Positions 46,225-53,698 of a DNA stretch of 64,000 nt are shown here, piece by piece. The stretch is from Puteibacter caeruleilacunae (GTDB taxonomy: Bacteria; Bacteroidota; Bacteroidia; Bacteroidales; Prolixibacteraceae): contig SJCO01000014.1 in assembly GCA_005217565.1 (NCBI GenBank), positions 172,958 through 236,957 of the forward strand, read 5' to 3'. Each line of letters opens with the position of its first letter. Within the stretch, counting starts at the first letter, position 1. The notes beneath the pieces are model-generated. The model worked only from the letters and a program-made list of their open reading frames with translations, was not told the DNA's origin and did not search any database. The position numbers and the translations under genes were made by a program.

Positions 46225-47226
46225 TTATTCTACCACATTCCATCTTAATACCTCTTCTCCCTTCTTTGTCTTTCCCAACCAGCAGTGATGTCCCAGAAAA
46301 TTGAAGGTATGATGTTTAAAGTCGTTGCCGTAGTTGGGATTATCGTTTTCATCACCTAGCCACACCATAAAGCTCTTTCTTTGGTTCAGGAACAGATAAT
46401 ACTTAGCCAGTCGTTTGAAGAGGGTACGGTATACCCTGCGTGCATCATTGGCGTTGTTGAAACCCATGATGAAATCGTCACAATACCGAACCATGAAACT
46501 AGTGTTATTTAGTAGCGGCTGTATTCTGCTTACAAACCAATCGTCGAGCACGTAATGCAGGTAAATATTACTTAGCATAGGAGAGAGGGGAGAACCAGTT
46601 AGAAGTCCTTGTGGGCGCTCTTCTGGCTTGTTACGGTTTACATTCCCTACGGCCATCCATTCTTCCACTAAATGCAGGATAACACTATCAGCAATCCTCT
46701 CCTTCAGAAACTCCATCATGTATTCATGATCAATCAAGTTAAAGTAATCTTTCAGGTCTGCCTTGATCAGGTAACGATAACCACCATAGGTCACTTGGTG
46801 ATGTAACCAAGAGTGAGCATCATTCTGATACTTGCCCCTACGGTACCCAATATTGAAGTTGAAGAACACCTGTTCATACACAGGCTCCAGGATCACCTTC
46901 ACTGCCTTCTGTAACAACTCATCCTCCAACGGTAACTTACCAACATTCCTAATCTTGTTCTTTACGATTACCTGCTTCATCTTCACAGCTACGGGATGGT
47001 AAACACCCTCATTCAGTTCCTTAAGCAGGTAGGGTATGGATATAGACTTGTTAATGCTTTTCAGGGAACGGCCGGAAGGAGATACAAGGGGATGATGTTT
47101 TATTCCTGTTAGACAGAAATTAAGAAGGTCTTCATCGATAAAATTGTGCAGGCCGGATAGTGTTCTATGGTTGTTAGCTTTAATCAACTTTCTCTCTTTT
47201 TTAACTAATTCTGTTATATATCTCAT
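46225..47226 (-). CDS. Group II intron-like reverse transcriptase, free-standing
   Basis: 333-residue RNA-directed DNA polymerase. Motifs: KADLKDYF (155-162, first catalytic Asp157) followed by IDHEY, RPQGLLTGSPLSP (204-216, the QG..SP type of group II-like enzymes), YCDD (248-251), then the thumb-side FNFLGHHCWLGK near the end. It stops where group II intron proteins would continue with maturase and endonuclease domains, and no intron domain V is visible beside it. It also lacks the SQ motif of DGR enzymes and retron signatures. It is last in a minus-strand gene group, 114 bp after the double-HTH gene, with a structured gap between. Function unknown; a domesticated or defence RT are possibilities. 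Confidence 0.9.
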   Translation of the reverse strand: MRYITELVKKERKLIKANNHRTLSGLHNFIDEDLLNFCLTGIKHHPLVSPSGRSLKSINKSISIPYLLKELNEGVYHPVAVKMKQVIVKNKIRNVGKLPLEDELLQKAVKVILEPVYEQVFFNFNIGYRRGKYQNDAHSWLHHQVTYGGYRYLIKADLKDYFNLIDHEYMMEFLKERIADSVILHLVEEWMAVGNVNRNKPEERPQGLLTGSPLSPMLSNIYLHYVLDDWFVSRIQPLLNNTSFMVRYCDDFIMGFNNANDARRVYRTLFKRLAKYYLFLNQRKSFMVWLGDENDNPNYGNDFKHHTFNFLGHHCWLGKTKKGEEVLRWNVVE

Positions 47227-47288
47227 AATTCTATTTCTTGGTTAAGCTCTCTGTAGAGGAGACCCTAGTTACACGGTTGAAGTTTTTT

Positions 47289-47328
47289 CCAGTCAAGAAG
47301 CAGACTGTGTCTATTCTTGGTTTACTGG
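47289..47328. repeat. Nested inverted repeat between HTH and RT genes
   Basis: On the plus strand: CCAGT (47289-47293), CAAGAA (47294-47299), AGAC (47302-47305), loop TGT, GTCT (47309-47312), TTCTTG (47314-47319), ACTGG (47324-47328). Fifteen base pairs in three stacked segments, 63 bp before the RT start. ATTTTTAG follows on the plus strand, so it may terminate plus-strand transcripts; on the minus strand it would form a structured RNA directly upstream of the RT. Confidence 0.6.
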
Positions 47329-47340
47329 ATTTTTAGATCT

Positions 47341-48315
47341 TCAGATTATTGGTCTTGGGTTTGGTTCATTTTGTATTGTTATTTTGATTGTACTGTTGCT
47401 CACGACTTCATCATTCATCATTGGCTTGTCTGCTGCCGCAAAAAACTCAGCAGCATCTGCAGTTTTAGCCATAGTGGTCTTGCTTGAAGAAGCCTCAGTT
47501 CCCGCAGTCTTGCTTGCTGCCTTAGCAACCCCACCAACCGTTGCTTTAGCCTCAGCAACCTCCTTACATGTAAGCCATCGTCTAATCACCTTTTTAGGCT
47601 TAAATAGGCGCTTTCTTTTGATTGTAAGATCAGTTATAATAGTACTGGGCAATTGCTCTACAATAAAGCCTCCACGCACCTTTAAACGATCAGCCTTATC
47701 AGGATTAGCTTCTTTAACTTCAGCTAAAAACTCCTTAGGCCAATCGGAAGGTTTGTAATTCTGTTTTATACTAAGATATCCATGATCCTCAGCAAGCGTG
47801 CGGTATTTACTAATGGTTGTATAGTGCAGTCCCAATATAGGAGCCAATAACTTGTTGGGTAGTTCATTTACCTTCTTCACATGATGAGCATCCTTATTGA
47901 GGTCCCCTTTAAAATTTTTCCTCGAAGCTCTCTTCTTGCTTTTGATGTAAATGCTTCCCCAGCCGATCACAGCTCCGCAACAGAAGGCTCTAAAGTTGAT
48001 TAGGTCTTCTATACGGCACTTTACACTACGGTTATGATGCTGATACCATTTTGAGGCTATGCGTTTGTATCCCTTAATGTGTAAACTTTTGGTGCGGTTA
48101 TTATAACTGATCCACTTCTTACGCAGCAACCACTGACGATGTTTTTCGAATGTCTTTTTACACCAGTCTAGCTTGCTACAGATATCGTCGATAACCTCGT
48201 TGGTGAGTTTAATGTTCCCACTGGCAATATACTTCAGATAGAGGTATAATCGTACCTGGTTAACCTTGCGTTTGCGCAGGCTATAAAGTAGTAGGTCAAT
48301 GGGAACGGTGTACAT
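47341..48315 (-). CDS. DNA-binding protein with two predicted (winged) HTH domains
   Basis: 324 residues, very basic. Residues about 35-75 (TNEVIDDICSKLDW, WLLRKKWISYN) and about 150-185 (LPNKLLAPILGLHYTTISKY, DHGYLSIKQ) look like two HTH units, as found in replication initiators or phage regulators. The C-terminal 80 residues are low-complexity, rich in A, T, S and K. No enzyme motif. It sits between the DUF6266-like genes and the RT, preceded by a long hairpin (48336-48380). I cannot name a family; replication or transcription control of the element is the best guess. Confidence 0.7.
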   Translation of the reverse strand: MYTVPIDLLLYSLRKRKVNQVRLYLYLKYIASGNIKLTNEVIDDICSKLDWCKKTFEKHRQWLLRKKWISYNNRTKSLHIKGYKRIASKWYQHHNRSVKCRIEDLINFRAFCCGAVIGWGSIYIKSKKRASRKNFKGDLNKDAHHVKKVNELPNKLLAPILGLHYTTISKYRTLAEDHGYLSIKQNYKPSDWPKEFLAEVKEANPDKADRLKVRGGFIVEQLPSTIITDLTIKRKRLFKPKKVIRRWLTCKEVAEAKATVGGVAKAASKTAGTEASSSKTTMAKTADAAEFFAAADKPMMNDEVVSNSTIKITIQNEPNPRPII

Positions 48316-48335
48316 TAATTAATATTTAGACGCAT

Positions 48336-48380
48336 CACTATAGCGCAAACTGATCAAATTCAATCAGCAGCGCTATAGTG
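48336..48380. repeat. Long perfect hairpin upstream of the HTH-RT genes
   Basis: Outer stem of 11 perfect pairs, CACTATAGCGC (48336-48346) with GCGCTATAGTG (48370-48380), and an inner stem CTGAT (48350-48354) with ATCAG (48363-48367). It is 20 bp upstream of the HTH gene on the minus strand, with no T-run. Could be an operator, a processing site or part of a structured RNA. Two GGTTAAACGG repeats lie beside it (48392-48401, 48415-48424). Confidence 0.65.
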
Positions 48381-48426
48381 TGTTGCGTTATGGTTAAACG
48401 GTAAAATGTTGAAAGGTTAAACGGAT

Positions 48427-49002
48427 TTACTCTTCCTCAAACATCATTTGATATTCTGCTGGAGAGAACCGTTTCATCTCCTGATCACAGAAGAATACAA
48501 ACACATGCATGTTTTTTGGATTATCAATAGGATGTTTTAGATAATGACCATTAGTATCTCTGGTTGTTTCATCATAAATACTTGAGTAAATCTCACCATC
48601 CTGTATCAAAACATAGCAGAGTCGATCGAGTTTCCTTTCTGGATCGTTCTTCATTAAAGTCTTATTGTAAACATCTGCATCAATGAAGAAATTTATACCT
48701 CCAGCAACAGGATCTTCCTCTAAAAGAATCTGATTTGGCATGTACAGATCGCCAGTGGTCAATTTTAGTTTTGAGTAATCCTTAATGTAGCCGTCTTCAT
48801 TGAACGCATTAATGTTTTCTTTTACAAACTGTTCAACGCCCTTTCCTTCACCTGTTGCTAAATCCCAGATAGGTGCAATAACAGCATCGTGAAGTATTGA
48901 AGGAAGCTTTACTTTTTTAGATATAGCTATTTCTCTCATATCGTAGTGTTGGAACTCTTTTGTTGTAGCCATTTGTTGGTAGCGCAAATCTGATATTTTC
49001 AT
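48427..49002 (-). CDS. DUF6266-like protein without N-terminal module (B)
   Basis: 191 residues. Alignable by eye with the C-terminal two thirds of the full-length proteins at 52845 and 53699: LPSILHDAVIAPIWD, FVKENINAFNEDGYI, YSKLKLTTGDLYMP, then a beta domain ending VHVFVFFCDQE. The glycine-rich start (GxxSGKxGNxVG) of the family is missing. The start is well supported: GGAGGT lies about 7 bp upstream inside the end of the preceding gene, an unusually good Shine-Dalgarno for Bacteroidota. Function of this family is unknown. Confidence 0.78.
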   Translation of the reverse strand: MKISDLRYQQMATTKEFQHYDMREIAISKKVKLPSILHDAVIAPIWDLATGEGKGVEQFVKENINAFNEDGYIKDYSKLKLTTGDLYMPNQILLEEDPVAGGINFFIDADVYNKTLMKNDPERKLDRLCYVLIQDGEIYSSIYDETTRDTNGHYLKHPIDNPKNMHVFVFFCDQEMKRFSPAEYQMMFEEE

Positions 49003-49004
49003 CT

Positions 49005-49556
49005 TTACACCTCCTCATACCACGCCAATGAATAGTCGCTGCGATCTTTATTCACAAAGAACGCAAATACATGCACCTTACCTTCTAAATCATAAGGAAC
49101 AGTAACAGAAGCGTTACCTTCTTTACGGCGTGTGCCATCACCATCACCAGCATGAAAGAACAAGATCTTAGGCGTAAAGATGACGAAACACAATTCATCC
49201 TCCATTCTTTCATCCTCCTCTTCCATTTCATCGGTCGTCCACATTATATCGATATTGTTCTCACTCTCGTCACACTTAACGATATCATATCCTTCAGGAG
49301 TAGGAAGTGTTCCATTGGTAAGGATCAGTTTTGAAAGATCCTCCAATTGTCCATCCCATCCAAACACAGCGATGTTCTGCTGTATAAAAGCCTGAACACC
49401 GTCACCATCATCAGCACACTTATCCCACGATGGCTTGATGATCTCTTCGATTAGAATTTTGGGTAATGCTACTTTTCGATTAAAGTCGAATGTTTCAATT
49501 TGCGAGAAATTCAACTCCTTCGCTGGAGTCTTTTTACATTGCATCATATGTGCCAT
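49005..49556 (-). CDS. DUF6266-like protein without N-terminal module (A)
   Basis: 183 residues, paralogous to the next gene (ALPKILIEEIIKPSWD, FIQQNIAVFGWDGQLEDLSKL, VHVFAFFVNKD). It has an acidic loop (TTDEMEEEDERMEDE) in the middle and lacks the glycine-rich family N-terminus. The stop is 2 bp before the start of gene B, so both are cotranslated. No signal peptide or membrane segment. Might be a structural or particle protein; unproven. Confidence 0.78.
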   Translation of the reverse strand: MAHMMQCKKTPAKELNFSQIETFDFNRKVALPKILIEEIIKPSWDKCADDGDGVQAFIQQNIAVFGWDGQLEDLSKLILTNGTLPTPEGYDIVKCDESENNIDIMWTTDEMEEEDERMEDELCFVIFTPKILFFHAGDGDGTRRKEGNASVTVPYDLEGKVHVFAFFVNKDRSDYSLAWYEEV

Positions 49557-49588
49557 AATTTTATCTTTTTATGGTACCGTGGTACCGG

Positions 49589-50182
49589 TTAATGTGTTGT
49601 TCTAGTTAGAGTTGCAAAGTTGTGAAGAGGAAAGGCCATTCCCGTATCCGACTTCTGACCATTGATTTCACTGTGTGCAACTATGTATTTTATATCATAT
49701 TGCTTGATGAGTAGCTTGCACAGCTCCATTGTTTTTGTAAGCTGTTGAGGAGTGAATTTATGCCAGGCTGTTACCTCACCATTCCATGGATTTTCATAAA
49801 GGTAGACCTCGTTGGAAGGCACCTTTTTACCATACCAAGTTTTGTATTTGCCGTTGATTGTTTTAAGCTGTCCATGGTTCGCCAATTCTATGGAGAGACT
49901 ATGGTTATTGAGGTTTGTAAGGCCGTTAAATTCACTTACACCAGCATGATATGCCACCTTATTAAAGTCGACGAGGCTAAATATGCTCGAATCCCTGGCA
50001 ACCACACAGTGCGCGGATCGTTTGATTTCACGGCGGCATAAATACTGGGCAGAGCTATAAGCACTACCTCCAGCTGTATAATGCAGCACAAGAATGTTGT
50101 TGCTTCGTAGCGGAATGGACTTATTTTCACACTTCATCTGTGTGATTCCATCCCCCATTAAGCGGTGATTTTTAATATACAT
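49589..50182 (-). CDS. N-acetylmuramoyl-L-alanine amidase, AmpD/Amidase_2 type
   Basis: 197 residues. Cleaves the bond between N-acetylmuramic acid and the stem peptide of peptidoglycan. Zinc ligands fit AmpD: H34 (LHYTAGG), H170 (VAHSEING) and D179 (KSDTGMAFPL). H58 (SAHCV) and LSIELAN are further typical positions. No signal peptide, so release would need a holin-like partner (see 52438) or lysis, as for phage endolysins. It is followed after 33 bp by the DUF6266-like genes. Confidence 0.92.
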   Translation of the reverse strand: MYIKNHRLMGDGITQMKCENKSIPLRSNNILVLHYTAGGSAYSSAQYLCRREIKRSAHCVVARDSSIFSLVDFNKVAYHAGVSEFNGLTNLNNHSLSIELANHGQLKTINGKYKTWYGKKVPSNEVYLYENPWNGEVTAWHKFTPQQLTKTMELCKLLIKQYDIKYIVAHSEINGQKSDTGMAFPLHNFATLTRTTH

Positions 50183-50240
50183 GATTATATATTTTTGGTT
50201 GAAACTTTATAATGTTTCTTTATCGGATTTTTGAGAAATA

Positions 50241-50265
50241 GGCTGGTGACTAGTAGTCACCAACC
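50241..50265. repeat. Hairpin upstream of the amidase gene
   Basis: GGCTGGTGAC (50241-50250), loop TAGTA, GTCACCAACC (50256-50265): nine or ten pairs with one wobble on the minus strand. It lies about 60 bp before the amidase start, in the 172-bp gap after the small HTH gene. The GGTGAC/GTCACC stem recurs in the hairpin at 53553-53583. Confidence 0.55.
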
Positions 50266-50354
50266 AAGAAAAAATTTATTCAAATTATACTCCTCTACTT
50301 TCTCATGGCTCACCCCCTTTCTTTTAGTTATTGTTGTACCCATATGAGATCGAA

Positions 50355-50675
50355 TTATAGATCAGTATGAGTGTTTAGCTTTATTTCTTTTTCCGGCTGA
50401 AGTGCCCTCACTACATCCTTCTCGTCCAGGAATATCTTATGGCCTGAGGAGTAGCTCTTTATGTGAAATTTTTTTCTAAGAGACCGAAGTGTTTCAATGC
50501 TGATATTTAAATGGTTAGAAATGTCTTCCGGGGATTTGAGGTTTTTTAAATGCGTTCTATTGAGGGCTTTTTCAATCCGAATTAAGCGGTCGTTTAGCAT
50601 CTTGAGCAGGCTAATAATCAGCGTTATGTCTCTTCGTAACTGAATGAGTTTTCTAAGATTTTTAAATACATTCAT
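50355..50675 (-). CDS. Small HTH (MerR/excisionase-like) protein
   Basis: 106 residues. The N-terminal half is a helical, possibly coiled-coil segment (LIISLLKMLNDRLIRIEKAL). The second half is a DNA-binding HTH of the helix_turn_helix_17/MerR type: SPEDISNHLNISIETLRSL, then HKIFLDEKDVVRAL. It is the first gene of the minus-strand group and likely regulates it or the adjoining non-coding region. Confidence 0.75.
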   Translation of the reverse strand: MNVFKNLRKLIQLRRDITLIISLLKMLNDRLIRIEKALNRTHLKNLKSPEDISNHLNISIETLRSLRKKFHIKSYSSGHKIFLDEKDVVRALQPEKEIKLNTHTDL

Positions 50676-50884
50676 AATGTCTCTATTTTATTGAATTCGT
50701 CTGGTATTTGATTTTTAACATGTTGTTATTCATATCAATTGCCTTTCAGAGTTTTAAGACATAGCAATCCCCTTCTAGCCATGCTTTTTGAGCTATTTAG
50801 CCACACTTTATTGCATAAATGTGTCAGCTTAATAGGAATAAGCAGAGAAGAATTTCTTCTTAAAACCGAATATGTGCGGATTCT

Positions 50885-50913
50885 CCCATTCATATCGAAT
50901 CGATTCGAATGGG
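50885..50913. repeat. Composite palindrome
   Basis: A perfect 12-bp palindrome CGAATCGATTCG (50896-50907) is enclosed by CCCATT (50885-50890) and AATGGG (50908-50913). Suitable as a dimer-binding operator or as a hairpin. Confidence 0.55.
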
Positions 50914-51028
50914 GCGTCTGAGCTTAGACTTTTGGAGGGGAGTGTTCGAGTAAAGCGAGGTTCTGACCGTGGGTTTGAATGTGTTCTCTTGCTTCGTTTG
51001 CTTTATTGTGCAAAGGAAGTATTGGTAA

Positions 51029-51128
51029 TATATGCTGCAATAAAAAGTTTAATGATTGATTAATCATGTTGTACTTTTCATAGAGCATTGATGTTATATG
51101 ATGCAATAAAAAGACTACTGCATCATAT
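51029..51128. repeat. Iteron-like direct repeats and hairpin
   Basis: TATATG[C/A]TGCAATAAAAAG occurs at 51029-51047 and 51095-51113 (one mismatch). An inverted relative, TTTATTGCAT, lies at 50807-50816. The second repeat also forms the left arm of a hairpin, ATATGATGCA (51096-51105) with TGCATCATAT (51119-51128). A 10-bp palindrome TGATTAATCA lies at about 51056-51065. Confidence 0.55.
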
Positions 51129-51518
51129 GCTATATGTTGAATTTTCGTTTTCATTACAAAAACTAATTTTAATCTTAGTTACTTTGAAAATTTATGTATG
51201 ATTTTTTGAGGATAACTCACCTGTATTGAATTAAAGAATTCAATCTCTTGAGTTTTCTGAATACCTTTCGTAGGTAGTCTTTTGTAGTATCGTATAATCA
51301 ATCGCTACTGGAACAGTAACGATTTGAATAAATTTTTTCTATCAACAAACGTAGCGGAAATTTTTTAAATATGAAAGTAGAAAATGTAAAATTTAATTAC
51401 TGATAAATATCATGTCCTTGATGTTGAGCCCTCTTTAGGCCGTCTTTAATACAACCTTTCTACAAAGTTCTAGAAAATCTCTACGAAATCACTACTGTTT
51501 TGTATGTATTTCTAAGGA

Positions 51519-51558
51519 AGGGGCGAGGCAGGGGTAAGGAGGGGGTAAGGCCTGAGGA
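51519..51558 (+). other. G-rich tract with G-quadruplex potential
   Basis: Within otherwise AT-rich DNA there are runs GGGG, GGGG and GGGGG plus several GG pairs in about 40 bp on the plus strand (GGGGCGAGGCAGGGG and following). At least a two-layer quadruplex could form. No coding or repeat explanation found. Confidence 0.4.
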
Positions 51559-52342
51559 GTCAAAATTGTCGCATTTTGCCATGAGTGTTTTGACTTGATT
51601 TATATGTGAACATATATTAATACATGATTTTTTATTGGATCAAATGAGTTAGTTTTGGAATTAAGTCGGCAGGAATTAGAGTTCGATAATTTTGCATCGT
51701 AAACTTCTAATCAGAGTTTCGACAATCTAACAATCCGGAATTCATTAAATCCGATCTCAGTGGAAGTATAAATTTTCAACAAGAAGAATAAAAGAGATAA
51801 AACTCTGTTAACCGACTAAATCAATTTTCGAAAACTGAAAGTCAAGAATAAAAATCCAACTAACATTTATCCGTGACCAATTCCAAAAAACTAAAAATCC
51901 AGTGCTCTGGAGATCTTTCAGAAATTATTTTCAAAAAAATTTAGTCCAATCCAGACCAAGCTAGCCCAATCTAGCCCAAAATCAGTGAGTTCGCGGTTTT
52001 TGGTAGTTGTTTTATTCAAATTTTATACTGACCTTTGAATTGCTGAAACGAAGAGAATGTATACAACGGTATGTTGAGAGAAGAGTCAGAAAGAAGATCG
52101 ACTATCGATTTTCATCGAAAAATGAAAAGCAAGACTCTGGGTGATGACAGCATTGAAAAGATTGACCAGGCCTGATCCCCATCAGGTGCAAATGTGAAGA
52201 CGATTAAATGATCGGAGCTACCAATTGCTCAAAATCGATCATAGGGGAATAATCGGGAATGAGAAAAAAGAACTGCTCGAAAGAATTACCAGGAACATTT
52301 TGTTAGAGGATTATTTGTTTGGAGGACGCACTTTTTGTGTCT

Positions 52343-52378
52343 GCAACTTGTAAAGCATAACTTGTAAATAAAAGTTGC
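52343..52378 (+). promoter_or_regulatory. Hairpin upstream of holin-like gene with AACTTGTAAA loop
   Basis: GCAACTT (52343-52349) pairs with AAGTTGC (52372-52378); an outer GGAGG/CCTCC may extend it. The left arm runs into AACTTGTAAA, a word repeated 14 bp on and found again in the loop of the hairpin at 53553-53583. Confidence 0.45.
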
Positions 52379-52437
52379 CCTCCAGATAACCAATTTATAT
52401 AAGCCAATTTTCCATTTATTAATAAATTCATCAATAC

Positions 52438-52659
52438 ATGAAAAATCTAGGCAACTTCCTTCTGGGGTCCATTTCTACATTTGGATTACATGGAGGAATT
52501 CAGCATTTAGATGCTGCATCGAGCGTGCCAACAAACCTTGTCGATAGTATTGAAGCCCTAATTAGTTTAGTTGGGGGTATCGTCAGTACTGTTGTTGTTG
52601 CTTGGTTGAAGGGACGCTGGAATCGCAAGAATAAGAAGCTTGAGGATTCCAAAGAATAG
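52438..52659 (+). CDS. Holin-like small membrane protein
   Basis: 73 residues. One strong transmembrane segment (about 33-53, ISLVGGIVSTVVVAWL) follows a weakly hydrophobic N-terminus; the tail is short and highly charged (KGRWNRKNKKLEDSKE), a layout common for phage holins and small lysis proteins. No homologue recognised. With the signal-less amidase at 49589 it could make a lysis pair, although the two genes are on opposite strands. The start ATG 52438 lacks a clear Shine-Dalgarno, normal for the phylum. Confidence 0.65.
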   Translation: MKNLGNFLLGSISTFGLHGGIQHLDAASSVPTNLVDSIEALISLVGGIVSTVVVAWLKGRWNRKNKKLEDSKE

Positions 52660-52844
52660 AGTGTAAGAAATCAAAAATTGATGCTCAAAAAGGTGTTGGA
52701 ACAATTACTGATTGGCCCGATCGGTAAGTTGTTTTAAACATCATCAGGGCAACTCATTGATGCTACTGCCATAGTAATGATGAGCGAGCGGAAATTAGTG
52801 ATTTCAAGTTAATTAAGTGTTTAATCTTTTAAAGAGTAATTATC

Positions 52845-53474
52845 ATGGGAAAAATAGCTCAAGGAGCTTTCGGAGGCGTATCCGGAAAAGTAGGAAATCT
52901 TGTGGGAAGCTCATGGAAGGGTATTGATTATTTTCGAATCAAGGCAGACCAGATACATGACCCACGTACTGAGAAGCAAATGTCTCAGCGTCATCGTTTT
53001 GGAGGTGTTGTGGGGTTTGCAAATTTATTGAGAGAAGAGTTAATTAATCCAATCTGGAAGCACAAAGCAGTGAGGATGACTCCTTCCAATTTATTTGTGC
53101 AAACCAATATTCAAGCCTTCGATAACGATGGCAAGATTGGTGATCCTTCTTTGCTTAAAATCACAGTGGGAAAACTTCCATTGCCTTTTAATGCAAAGAT
53201 TAAGGCGAGTGAAGATCCTAAGCAGATTGATATCAGCTGGAATAGGATGATGAGTGAGAGTAGTGTGCGAGGAAACGATAAGCTTAATTTGTTTATCATG
53301 ATGGATGGCGACATTGTGCTTATGCCAGAGTTAGACGCTAAGCGTGCTGACTTGGAAGCTACAATTCAGGTCCCTTACGAACCAGGCATGACCATTCAGG
53401 TCTACGCTTTCTTCTCAAATCTTGATGGCACTGCCTATTCAGATAGCTTCCATGGAGAAGTGACTTTGAACTAG
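52845..53474 (+). CDS. DUF6266-like protein, full-length (C)
   Basis: 209 residues. Begins with the family's glycine-rich signature (MGKIAQGAFGGVSGKVGNLV), then the conserved helical part (QRHRFGGVVGFANLL, INPIWKHK, FVQTNIQAFDNDGKI) and a beta domain (ITVGKLPLPFNAKI ... IQVYAFFSNLDG). No signal peptide. Such proteins are common in Bacteroidota and of unknown function; the set of four here near an amidase and holin-like protein suggests phage- or particle-derived genes. Confidence 0.82.
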   Translation: MGKIAQGAFGGVSGKVGNLVGSSWKGIDYFRIKADQIHDPRTEKQMSQRHRFGGVVGFANLLREELINPIWKHKAVRMTPSNLFVQTNIQAFDNDGKIGDPSLLKITVGKLPLPFNAKIKASEDPKQIDISWNRMMSESSVRGNDKLNLFIMMDGDIVLMPELDAKRADLEATIQVPYEPGMTIQVYAFFSNLDGTAYSDSFHGEVTLN

Positions 53475-53506
53475 TCGGTTTACCATCAGGTAGCAGTCGG
53501 TTGAAA

Positions 53507-53546
53507 TTTACACCTGCCAGCGTCGTTAGACCTGGCAGCGTGTAAA
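53507..53546. repeat. REP-like hairpin, copy 2
   Basis: TTTACAC (53507-53513) with GTGTAAA (53540-53546), TGCCAG with CTGGCA, and an inner GTC-GTTA-GAC. Same layout as 14816-14852 with compensating base changes in the stem. It begins 32 bp after the stop of the 52845 gene. Confidence 0.65.
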
Positions 53547-53552
53547 TAAAAT

Positions 53553-53583
53553 ATGGTGACAACTTGTAAAGAAAAGTCACCAT
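53553..53583 (+). promoter_or_regulatory. Hairpin with AACTTGTAAA loop
   Basis: Perfect 8-bp stem ATGGTGAC (53553-53560) / GTCACCAT (53576-53583) around AACTTGTAAAGAAAA. The loop word matches that at 52346-52355. It is the middle of three hairpins in this gap. Confidence 0.5.
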
Positions 53584-53598
53584 GTTCAGAGAGCAAAC

Positions 53599-53632
53599 AA
53601 GGCGGCATTCCATTGCGGATGTCGCCTTTTAT
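53599..53632 (+). terminator. Terminator-like hairpin between DUF6266-like genes
   Basis: Ten-bp stem (53599-53608 with 53619-53628, one wobble), then TTAT. Third of three hairpins in the 224-bp gap; it would separate transcription of the two DUF6266-like genes. Confidence 0.55.
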
Positions 53633-53698
53633 CATTCTCAAAATCCTCTTCACGATAAAAATATTAACCAGTACATCAGTACACAAAAGTGAGTAATC

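Larger units (their letters stand above)
50676..52437. other. Large non-coding, structured region (1.76 kb)
   Basis: No frame in either direction has a convincing start, length and codon pattern; the short frames around 50739-51154 overlap palindromes. The region holds a composite palindrome (50885-50913), 19-bp direct repeats (51029, 51095), a hairpin (51096-51128), a G-rich tract (about 51519-51558), a hairpin CCTGAT-CCCC-ATCAGG (52171-52186) and a hairpin before the holin-like gene. It divides the minus- and plus-strand gene groups. It could contain promoters, an origin-like region, or a non-coding RNA. Confidence 0.55.

Noticed and set aside
46225..47226. Diversity-generating retroelement acting on the fibre genes
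   Set aside because: The RT has the group II-like QG..SP motif and not SQ. I found no template/variable repeat pair with A-specific differences, no Avd-like gene and no C-type-lectin target. Differences between fibre paralogues are not adenine-biased by eye.
46150..47341. Complete group II intron
   Set aside because: The RT ends before the maturase domain, and no domain V-like hairpin or boundary motif is visible on either side.
47384..47758. Plus-strand 124-codon frame
   Set aside because: It is the complement of the Ala/Thr-rich tail of the HTH protein; hydrophobic Ala/Val composition is a by-product.
51029..51128. CRISPR array
   Set aside because: Only two direct repeats, 66 bp apart in start position, no further units and no cas genes.
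50739..51154. Short frames of 60-76 codons in the non-coding block
   Set aside because: They overlap palindromes and direct repeats, overlap each other on both strands, and have no ribosome-binding site or recognisable motif.
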